A stretch of DNA of 64,000 nt, from the NCBI GenBank assembly GCA_030267565.1, contig BRXU01000009.1:2733501-2797500 (forward strand), given 5' to 3'. Position 1 is the first letter of the stretch; every line of letters starts with the position of its first letter. Source of the DNA: Pleodorina starrii (taxonomy: Eukaryota; Chlorophyta; Chlorophyceae; Chlamydomonadales; Volvocaceae). The notes under the pieces were generated by a model. The model was not told the origin of the DNA and ran no database searches. It saw only the letters and a program-made list of their open reading frames with translations. The translations under genes were made by a program, and so were the position numbers. Of the stretch, positions 48,840 through 57,943 are shown piece by piece.

Positions 48840-50040
48840 CTAGAGGTCGTCCCCGAGGTCCGGCGCTGCCGGCGGAGCCCCTCCGGCGCCGCCCGCTGGC
48901 GCGTAGCGGCCGACCGCCGGGGCCCTGGGCGGCGCTCCCCCCGCGCCGATCTCGCCGGCGCTGCCTCCCGCGGCCCTGCTGAGCGCCGCGAAGTGGGCCT
49001 CCATGGGGACTAACAGTTCGTGGACTGTGGGCATGCGGCCCTCGGCCAATTTGGAGAAGATCTGGGGCAGGAGGGAGGCGGCGTGCGGGGTGCGAGGGTA
49101 CGCGAAAGCGTGGGGAGACACCAGACACGCCGTGGGGTTGGTTTGGTTTGGCCAGAAACAGGCGTGCGAGGGCAGGCGGGTGTGCGGCGTGCGGCAGCCT
49201 TGGAGTGCTGGAAAGGCGGCGGCGTCAGGTTGGGTTTGCGAGCGTGTAGGCTGGTGACGTCTAGGGCGGCACAACACGCGCGGAGTGCGCATGGGGTCTG
49301 TGGATTGGCGTACGTGTATGGCATGTGGTGCCGGGCGCAAGGTTTGAACCCATGGGCGCACCATCGCCCCTTCCCTCTGGTGCTCCTCGCCGCTATCGCC
49401 CTTACCAACTTTCCGTCAAAGTACACCTCGAACGCCCCTGTGTTCTGGAGGTTCGTCAGGATTAGGTTGCCCACGAACCACACGCCCATGGCAGCGCCGA
49501 AGCGGTTGGGTGCCACGTTCTGGATGTACCAGGCGGGCGGCGGGATGCCTAGCTGCCGGAAGATGTGATCTCCCACAATACAGACAGCAAGTGCCGAAAA
49601 CTGGATGCCCTGCGCCACAGTCACCAACGGCCTCTTCCATTGCGGCAGCGGGTACGGCGTGCCGTGGACCTCAATGCCGGGAAACCTGCGAATGGGCAAG
49701 AGGTTTATACGAGGGTGTCTGTGCTGGCAAACGCCGACCCTGATAGTTGAGCACGGAAGCGGCGCAAGTCTGCAGGCGTAGCACGCCGTAACGTGCCGGG
49801 ATGTGTCACGGGACGGACGACTCACCGCGTTCGAGCAAGCTGGTGGACTTGGCCGAACGCGCCGCGCATGCCTCAGCTATTGCAGAAGGAGATGTGCAGC
49901 TTCCCGCCAAGAGAAAGCCCTCCGTCGGGGTCCAAGGGAATGACCGCGCGCGTGCCGCTGAAAATAGCCATTATGTCCGAGCTGAAGAGCATGCCTACTA
50001 TCCCGAGCACCAAGGCCCCCTTCGCTACATTAAGCTGCAT
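48840..50040 (-). CDS. SELT: Selenoprotein T with in-frame Sec-UGA
   Basis: ER-membrane thioredoxin-fold oxidoreductase of the Rdx family. Minus-strand exons: 50040-49826, 49685-49406, 49061-48840; phases 2 then 0, about 238 residues. A TGA at 49875-49873 is codon 56 in the context CNS-U-GMRGAF, matching the family motif CxxU followed by GY/MR. The frame continues past it through unmistakable SelT sequence: RFPGIEVHG, WKRPLVTVAQG, GDHIFRQLGI, WYIQN, NTGAFEVYFDGKLVFSKL and GRMPTVHELL. So TGA must be read as selenocysteine. Residues 7-26 are a hydrophobic anchor, and the SALAVCIVGD region is a second hydrophobic segment. A Gly/Ala/Pro-rich C-terminal tail of about 45 residues extends beyond animal SelT. 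The required SECIS element should lie on the minus strand below 48840; I could not place it securely. It shares a 272-base promoter interval with SULP2. Confidence 0.95.
49873..49875 (-). other. SELT: Selenocysteine codon (TGA) of SELT
   Basis: In-frame TGA at residue 56, three positions after Cys53, giving the redox pair C-x-x-U. SelT-like coding continues downstream in the same frame and across two introns with intact phase. Confidence 0.93.
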
Positions 50041-50312
50041 ATTCCACCTTTGCTTGTCTATGCGCCCCTCCCCCAAAGTCAGCGGTTGGATTGCTTGAAC
50101 TCAACCAAAGTAGCGAATGTTTTCGTGATAAAAATAGGACGGTAATGTGTAATTATGCCGACAACCAGCAAAAATCTGTCGGTTAAACGAAGGCGTTTGG
50201 ATCGCAGTACTGTAATGCGGGGCCGCCAATTGCGAGCATGGTCTACGGCATCAGCCACGTCCTCACCCCTAATCGTCTGTAGGGCCATGACATACAATTA
50301 ATTTTTGCCACC
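50041..50312. promoter_or_regulatory. Compact divergent promoter SELT / SULP2
   Basis: Only 272 bases separate the two start codons, so both 5' UTRs and promoters overlap. The SULP2 start sits in a near-ideal context, GCCACCATGG. AT-rich words ATTAATTTTT directly precede it. No sulfur-response element is claimed. Confidence 0.6.
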
Positions 50313-53300
50313 ATGGCAGCAGCGCTACCCATCGCGACCGCGTCTTGCTCGGCGTCCGTCGCTGTTAGGCCAGCCCCACAACTGCCACCTCCATGCGGCC
50401 TAAGGCGCACATGCACGCATAGTAATGCTCCCTCAACATCAAAATACTGCGGCAGCGTTGGTGCTCAGGAGGGCGGACGCTCGCATGGCGTGCATTCACC
50501 GCTGGCTCACTCGGCGCAGCGGCGATTGCGGGGCGGCCTACTCGTTTCACAAGCAGGGGCGGCAGGAGGAATGGGAGGACACGGGGGCGGATTGGGGGAA
50601 CCGGTGAGCGACCGCCGGGCGAGCCCAGGCCATTCGCCCATGGCCTGACGCCAAACGGCCCTTCCCTCCCGCATCTACAGGTCGATAACTGGCCCAAACG
50701 GATTCTCGTCGGCCTCGCCGTTGGTTACATTGCTCTAGTAGTCCTCGTCCCGTTCTTCAACGTGTTCATACAGGTAGGGTAGGGCGGCCCCGGGTAGGGC
50801 GGCCCCGCATAGAGAGCCGGGTAGGGCTGCCCCGGGTAGGGCCGGCCGTACGTAGTTCCGGCGATTCGGAGCCAGCTTGCTGGTGGGTGTAATCCTGTCT
50901 GAGTGGCTGTCATAACGCGGGGGATCCGCTACGCCGGGACGGAATTCATGGCTTCGCCAGCCAGTACCCCCTCTGCCGGCTCCTTTGGCGGGCCCTGCCG
51001 CACACACTCGGCCGTCCGACTGGCCGGGCCCCACCTCGCCCGACGTCCGACGTCCTGCTGCGCACCGCACCGCGCCGCACCGCGCCCGCAGGCGTTTGCA
51101 AAGGGCATCGTACCCTTCCTGGAGCACTGCTTAGACCCGGACTTCCTGCACGCGGTGAGTTCGTCTCTCCTGCTTACGCGATTTACGTAATTGGCGCCCG
51201 AGGGCCTAAACGGAGGAGGCACGCCGGACCGCAACTGGCACTAGTCAGCCTGCCTGAAGCGGAGGCGGAGCCCTCGACACCCCGCCCCCCGCCCCCCCCC
51301 ACACACCCCGGTCATTGCTCTCCGCGTTAGGGGGTCTGGGTGGGTAGGGCGGAGGGACGGCCCCTGGGCTCGGCGGGAACGTTTCACCAAGGGCCGCAGC
51401 GGCTCGCGCTCGTGGGGGATTGTGTGTGTGAGATGAGCGCTGCCAGCGCAGTGGCTCGCAGGTCGCCGCTGGTTTCGGCGCCCTCGGCTCGGGCCGCGAC
51501 GCGACGCGTCGAGCGGTCCGTCTCGACGACCCGCGGGTCGGCGGTCGGCACAGCATTGTCGCCGCGACCGTTCGTCCCCCGCCACCGTCCGTCCCGATGG
51601 GCGCCCGCACCCCCCTCCCCTCCGCCCCCCGCGCTCCCTCAGCCGCATGCGGCACAGAGGCCGCCCCGGTCCCCACAACTGAGGTGGGACATGTCGCCTC
51701 GATCCTCGATTCTCCTCTCACAACCCCCCTTCCCCCGTGCCCCGTGTGCCACTGCCCTGCCACTGCCGTACCGTCGTACCGCAGTTGAAAATGACGCTGC
51801 TGCTCGCTTTCGTGACGGTGCCCCTCAACACGGTTTTCGGCACCGTAGCCGCCATCAATCTGACCAGGAATGAGTTCCCCGGCAAGGTGAGGATGACGAT
51901 GAGGATGAGGATGAGGTGGATGAGGTGCTGTGCTGTGACGTGATATGACGTGACGTGATGTGACGTGCTGCGCTACGCTACGCTGTGTGACGTATGGGGT
52001 ATGGCGTGCGGCGTAACGCGAGCGCTGCGTGGGCGCGGTGTGGGACGTGGCGATGATATTTGCTTGGAGGATATGGTTGGCGGGCAGGGCTGGGTTGGGC
52101 TGCGGGCTTGAGTTTCTGCCGCTCGCGCCTGCTGGGCTGGGCTGCGCCTGTCGGGGGGCAGCGCCTGCCAGCGCCAGCGCCTGCGCAAATGCGTGCGCTG
52201 AAAAGGGGACAGAGCTGCTCTCTTTCGCTCCAGGCCCAGATGGTCACTGCGCTATGTCCCGTGTGTCCCCCACGTCCGCAGTGTCTCATCATGTTCTACC
52301 GGTATAATGGAGCATATCACTCCCTGACCCCCGGTGTCCCTGTGTCCCCCACGTCCGCAGTGTCTCATATGTTATATAATAAAGCGTATCACTCCCTGAC
52401 CCCCCGTGTGTCCCCCCGTGTGTCCTGCTGCTGCGCAGGTGTTTCTGATGTCGCTGCTCGACCTGCCCTTCTCCATCTCGCCGGTCGTCACGGGCCTTAT
52501 GCTGACGCTGCTGTACGGCCGCACGGGCTGGTTCGCGGCGCTGCTGCGGGAGACGGGCATCAGCGTCGTGTTCGCCTTCACGGGTGGGTCCGCATCCGCG
52601 TCTGTGTCTGCGTCTGTGTCTGTGTCTGTGTCTGTGTCGGCATCAGCGTCTGTGTCTGTGTCTGTGTCGGCATCAGCGTCTGTGTCTGTGTCTGTGTCGG
52701 CATCAGCGTCTGTGTCTGTGTCACGTCGAGTAGTGAGTGGGCGCGTGTCGTTGCGCGGACGTTGGGGTTAACACTTGTTTTAGGGAGTTGTAGGGTTTCC
52801 AGCAAATTGGCGCGATGGAATGGATTGGGCAACGGAGCAACGGGCACGGTTGCACGTGGATAACCCCCCTGCCCCGCCCTCTCCGCCCCATCCGCTCCCT
52901 CCCTCCCTCCCTGGACCACCCTCCCTCCAGGCATGGCTCTTGCCACCATGTTTGTCACTCTGCCCTTCGTGGTGCGGGAGCTGATCCCCATCCTGGATAA
53001 CATGGACCTCAGTCAGGAGGAGGCGGCACGCACGCTGGGGGCTAATGACTGGCAGGTGCGGGAATCTGATCTGAGAGAGCGGGCGGGCGGGCGGGTGAGC
53101 GGGTGAGCGACGGGCTTTGGTGGGCTTTGGTGGGCTGGTGGGCAGTGGGGGAAGAAGCGCTGGCAGGTATGATACTCTGAGAGGGCGGGAGTGGGGTTTT
53201 TTGGTTTTATGACTAACGACTGTGGCAGGCCGGGTTTCCCTCGGCTCGGCGCGGCTCGGATCGGCTCTCGGGCGTTTCGCTTCCCTCTGTGGAGTCGCCC

Positions 53301-54101
53301 TTCCCGTCCCTGGAGCCTGACCCGTCACTTCGTGCTCCCCCTTATTATGATGCCCCACCCCTCCCTCCCTGGAGACGCGACGCGACGCGTGGCCCGTCCC
53401 CCGGTCTTATCTCACACACACTCTTACGCATGCACACATACACACATATCTTTGCGCCCGGGCAGGTGTTTTGGAACGTGACGCTGCCCAACATTCGGTG
53501 GGGACTGCTGTACGGCGTCATCCTGTGTAACGCTCGCGCCATGGGCGAGTTCGGGGCGGTGTCCGTCATCTCAGGTACGCGCGCGCGCGCGTGTGTATGT
53601 GTGGAAGAAGTCAATTGGTTGGATGGTTTGTTGGGCGGTTTGTTGGGCGGTTGGGCATGTACCGTAACCTAAATCCGCTGGCAAGAGGTGGTGGTGGGTT
53701 GGGCGGTGGGGCGGGGCCCGCCCGCACCCATCGTGCCACCGACCGAGCCGCGCCCCCTCCTGCCTGCCTGCCTTCTCGCTTGACCACCTACCCGGCCTGC
53801 CCGCCCACTCAACCCACTCAACCCACCCACCCTCCCGCTCTGCCTGTCTGTCTGTCTCTCTCTGTCTGTGTGTCTGTCTGTCTGTCTCCATCTGTGTGTC
53901 TCCATCTGTCTGTCTGTGTGTCTGTCAGGCAACATCATCGGCAAGACTCAGACCCTGACCCTCTTTGTGGAGAGCGCCTACAAGGAGTACAACACGGAGG
54001 CGGCCTTTGCGGCGGCGGTGCTGCTCAGTCTGCTGGCGCTGGCCACACTCTTCATCAAGGACAAGGTGGAGCAGGCGGCGGCGGCCGAGTCCAGGAAGTG
54101 A
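50313..54101 (+). CDS. SULP2: Chloroplast sulfate ABC transporter permease, CysW type
   Basis: Membrane subunit of the plastid-envelope sulfate importer, partner of the CysT-type permease SULP1, an ATPase and a sulfate-binding protein. Exons: 50313-50603, 50681-50773, 51092-51154, 51785-51886, 52439-52583, 52931-53055, 53466-53574, 53929-54101; about 366 aa, all phases agree. Residues 1-97 are an Ala/Ser/Arg-rich transit-like leader; the rest aligns with bacterial CysW from [13 protein letters not shown] onward. Key blocks are [39 protein letters not shown], the permease EAA loop [13 protein letters not shown] near residue 260, [32 protein letters not shown] and [10 protein letters not shown]. 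About six to seven membrane segments. Introns and transit leader show it is a nuclear gene, not bacterial contamination. The highly similar CysT paralogue is excluded mainly by the CysW-like RELIP and [11 protein letters not shown] blocks. Confidence 0.95.
52262..52406 (+). repeat. Local duplication carrying family-B repeats
   Basis: A word GTGTCCCCCACGTCCGCAGTG followed by CTCAT, a TATA-like spacer and TATCACTCCCTGACCCCC occurs twice, about 80 bases apart, in the intron 51887-52438 of SULP2. The second copy has a different spacer (TTATATAATAAAGCG). Confidence 0.85.
52601..52722 (+). repeat. 30-bp minisatellite within a TGTGTC tract
   Basis: Three exact 30-bp units at 52621-52650, 52651-52680 and 52681-52710, each ending TCGGCATCAGCGTC, flanked by further TCTGTG units. 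Located in the SULP2 intron 52584-52930. Confidence 0.95.
53845..53925 (+). repeat. (GTCT)n/TCTGTC microsatellite
   Basis: Pyrimidine-biased CTGT/GTCT run directly upstream of the acceptor of the last SULP2 exon; it may serve as an extended polypyrimidine tract. Confidence 0.85.
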
Positions 54102-55804
54102 GCACGAGATCGAGCCAGATCGGCGGCGGCGGCAGCGGCTGGAGGAGGGCGGGGAGGGGCCGCGAAGGCTGGAGGACTGGGCGGGCTGGGCTGGGTGGGC
54201 CGCGGGGGGCGGAGCGGAGAAGGCAAGGCAGGCAGGCAGCAGCGGCGAAATGTAGCCGGCGAGGGCATGTAGGCGGGGGGGCTGGGCTGGCGGCCTGCGG
54301 AGCGGACGGGTGGTGGTGGTGGTGGGGAAGAGCCGCGGGCGGCGGCGGCGGCGGAACTGCGGAAGGGAGGGCAGCACCGCTGACCGGCGCACCGGCGGGC
54401 CAGGCAGGGAAGCATGGGGGGCATGGGGAGCAGGTGATTATACGCGCGCGATGGGGGGGTTACGAAAAGATACCGCAGCGGGAGGAGGGGCGGAGACAGG
54501 CGCTAAGAGAGCGGATGGGGGCGGGGAAGGGAAGGGAGGGGGGGTCTGCTGTTGTGGGGATGGGGCGGGAGCGCGGAGGAGGGTTCTGCCGATGTTCTGG
54601 TTGGGGAGGTCTGCTTGTTGGATCGTCTGTGGTGGGCCCCGGGCGGAAATGCGCCTCCCTGGGGGTGCCGTACGGTGTCGTGACGCAGGGCAAGGTGTGA
54701 GGGGTCGAGAGGAAGGGGGGAGGGAGGGAGGGGGGCACGACGGCTCGCTCGCTGGAACGACTGAATGAGGGGGTTCGGGTTAGCGAAGGTCCGGGGAAGC
54801 CTTTGTGTGTGCGATGTTGTTCTGCTGTCCGGTGTGTTTTTTGGGTGTGTGTGGGGAGGGGGGCAGGGGGGCTTCGCCCAAGGGACTTTCGGCTGCTCTA
54901 AGGCAACGCAGCGGTGGGGACGGGGCGGGATAGGGCGCGTGCGTAACGGCGGCGGGCGGCCCCCAGCTTGGAGACCGCGCGAGCTCCGGTAACAGACCCC
55001 CGCGTCGGGGGTCGAAGGACTCGGCTTCGAAGGAAGGGGGTTTGGGCGCGAAGAATCGGCTCACGTCGCCTCACGTCCACGCATTCGTGTGTTTGGAAGG
55101 GGGGGGGGCAGGCCGGGCGGGCGGAAGGACAGGGCCCTCGAACCAAACCACTCGCCGCAAGGAATGTGTGCTTAGCTGGAGCCCCAGGGTACCTACCGGG
55201 CCGGTGTCTCCTTCGGCTCGCAGCCCAAGGCTTCGGCTCGAAACCCACAAGCGAAATCCACCAGGCAGGAGAGGGACGGAAGGACAGCAGGGTAATGTCG
55301 GGATGGACTGCATGGAGTCATCGGGGAGGACACCAGCAGCAAGAGGAGTAGAGGACACCAGCAGGAAAAGCACGGGCGCACGGACGGACCTAGCCTCCCC
55401 TGGCAAAGCTGCCGGGGCGGTACCACCCCCGGGGCACGCCCTCGCGTGGGACGAAACCGTGGGGGGCTGGACATCCCCCGCCCCAACGCCCCTAGGGCAT
55501 CTCAGCAGTACGACACAACAGCCCGTGGATCGATAGAGAGAGCCGTAGTGATAGTCGCGGCTTGAGTTGATGTTGAGACCCGGCGGATCCCTCCTTTCCA
55601 ATTTGCCAAAAAAACATCATCGTCGGTGCATATTGCTCTCCGCGCGGTCGCGGTCTGAAGCCACATGTCGGCACGTTGGCTGCAGCAAAGATTGGCTGCA
55701 TCGAGACAGCACGAGCCCCTTGAACTGCTCTTCACACTCATGAGGGCGCCGCCCTTTGACCCTTTGAGCGCGACCGTCGTGGGGCTCAGGCCCGCCCTCT
55801 CGAC
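54102..55804. other. Convergent 3' spacer SULP2 / CINP-like gene
   Basis: 1.7 kb, G-rich on the + strand up to about 54960. It holds the SULP2 3' UTR, an inverted copy of the dispersed GCTGCGGTATC repeat at 54455-54481, and presumably the 3' UTR of the minus-strand gene. No coding sequence recognised. Confidence 0.55.
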
Positions 55805-57596
55805 TCATCGTCTGGCCGGCTGCGCGGCCGCCAGCTGCCCACGCCCCTCGCTGCCCGTCGCCGCCGCTGCGCGCGGCCGCACCAACAGGTCCCGCTGCGC
55901 CAGCGCCGCCGCCACCAATCGCTCATCTGTGTACGGCTGCAGCTTCAGCATCATGTCGTACGCATAAAGGTCTTCCGCTGAGGTCTGCAGCTCCACGGCG
56001 GCGGCGATGCGGCCCTGCGGTTGCGGCGGTTGCGGCGGGTTGGGCAGCCAGGGGCTCAGGCAAGACCACGAGCGGACACCCTCCCGCCACGACCGACCCG
56101 TGGGTCGCGCTTGCGAAGCGCAGCGCACGGGACAGGGACACAAGATTCGGACCGCTGCTCGTACAGTCGTACAGTCGTACAACTCACCAGCATCTCCACC
56201 TCCAGGGCCACCTCCCGGCACAGCTCCCCCATAAAGATGGCGAGGTCGGGCCCGGACAGCGGCAGTACGGCAGGCGAAGACTGTGGCGGCGGCGGCGGCG
56301 CCGCCGCCGCCGCCGACGAAGCTGCTGTCAACCCACCACTGGCGCTTGACGGGGTGGCGAAGACCGGGTCAGGGCCCAAGGAGGCCGCTGCCGCGGCGGC
56401 GGCGCCGTCGGCTGCTGAGATTGGATCTGGAGCAAGTACGACGTCAACGTCAACGTCGACGTCGACGTCGCTGGCGCCGGCGTCGAGCTCCGTCAGCGGA
56501 AGCCCCGCGGGCTCACCTACGGGACACAACACAGCGATGTGCGGCGGCGGGGAGGCCGCCCCGGGATGACGGAGAGAGCAACCGAAGCGCGCAAAAAGCA
56601 GCCGGGATTGTGCAGGACCGAGGGCGGGCCGAGGACATTGCTTCCTGCCATTGGGCGCCACATGGCGCGAATTGCTTGTGGGTTGAAGAGGGAGGGAGAG
56701 AGGGAGGGAGGGCTACACGCCCCACAGTGCCCCATCCCAGCACCCACGCAACCGCAGACGACCCCCCGGGCAACCCCACCGGCCCTCACCGGCCTCCCCG
56801 CCGCCAGAGCCCCCCGGCTGCCGATGCCGTTGCCGCCCTTCTGGGTCCGCTGCTGAGGAACCTGGATCCTGATCTGGATCCCGCTCCGGGGCTGGATCCG
56901 GATCCTGAGCCGCGCCGGTTTCGGATCCAGGGTCCTGCCTTTCCAGTGCCGTCGCCGCTGTACGCCGCAGCTCCCCCAGGCGACGCAGCAGGTCGCGGGA
57001 GCGTAGCGTCGCGTTCTGCAGTACGATGTAGTTGTCCTGGCATTCCGCCGCGACGCGATACGACGGGTCGCCGCCGCCGCCGGTGGCCACCGCCGCCGAG
57101 GGAGTCAGGCGGGGGGCCTGCGGTGCGATCCAACGGAACATCGACAGTCAGACCACACCGACGACTCCGCGAAGATGAGCACACATGGAGTGTCTTGTAT
57201 CCAGTCACATACCAATAGCTGGAGCTGCTCCAACGCAGAGGCGGCTTTTTGGGCTGTGGAGCCGCCGGCTCCGAAACCTGACGATGCATGGCGACCGGGG
57301 CCGCTGCGTTCCGGCTGGAGCGCAGGGAGGTCGTTATGCAGGCTCTGTATCACCGAATGGGCGACTTGATGGTTCAGGATGAGCTCCTAGGGTTGCGGGG
57401 GGAAAAGGGTGCCGGGCCAGGCGGGCTTTGTTACAACTTGCGGGATGTCGGGGCGTGTGTCCCTTTTCCACTTGTAAAGGATGATATCACCAAACCCAAA
57501 AAGACCATTTATAGATGTATTTGGACCACTACGTGCCTGCAAAACACCACAGAACTGCACAAAGGTGCGCTGCGCCTCCGACAGCTGTGCGTCCAT
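55805..57596 (-). CDS. CINP-like protein (CDK2-interacting-protein family), tentative
   Basis: Minus-strand exons: 57596-57537, 57386-57213, 57117-56790, 56516-56188, 56014-55805; phases 0, 0, 1, 0, about 366 aa. The first intron has a GC donor, and exons 2 and 4 use TAG acceptors. N-terminal helix MDAQLSEAQRTFVQFCGVLQ, then ELILNHQVAHSVIQSLHNDL, then a helix DNYIVLQNATLRSRDLLRRL. A low-complexity linker with an Asp-Val repeat (DVDVDVDVDV, from a GACGTC-type tandem at 56440-56475) follows, then a C-terminal block FMGELCREVALEVEML continuing into SAEDLYAYDMMLKLQPYTDE. In animals CINP acts in replication and ATR signalling, and its C-terminus has a comparable helix followed by an SMW-QPY motif. 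The resemblance is from memory and weak; treat the name as a hypothesis and the gene structure as the firmer claim. Confidence 0.6.
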
Positions 57597-57943
57597 GAGT
57601 GCATGTAAGCGTTGAGCGGATCAATTCCATAGAGGTATACACGTTATACGCGTTGACCTTTACTTTGCTGAAAGGACAGCGCCCGCTAGCCCAGTACCAG
57701 TCAGAAAGCCGTGCAGTCGCGGTACGAATGGCGCCGAGCGCTGGCCGAGCAAAAGATCTACCACCGAAGCCGCACAAGGATTGACGCTATTACCCCTACA
57801 TCCCATCGCCGCCATGCGCTGCGTTCCACGGAGCCGACGACAGCGCGTTTGATAGCCACGTCATAAAAAGAAAGTTTGGCCAAGAACAAAGTGTGTTCTG
57901 ATTGGCGAGATCAACTGTGGACATCTGTAGCACGTTAATAAGA
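57597..57943. promoter_or_regulatory. Compact divergent promoter CINP-like / FZL
   Basis: 347 bases between head-to-head ATGs, with an A-rich TCATAAAAAGAAAG word at about 57861 upstream of FZL. No further element assigned. Confidence 0.5.

Noticed and set aside
49873..50076. A short complete protein ending at the TGA in the first SELT exon
   Set aside because: SelT homology continues in frame beyond the TGA and across two introns; the TGA is a Sec codon.
50313..54101. Bacterial contamination, suggested by the CysW-type permease
   Set aside because: Seven phase-consistent introns and an N-terminal transit leader show a nuclear algal gene.
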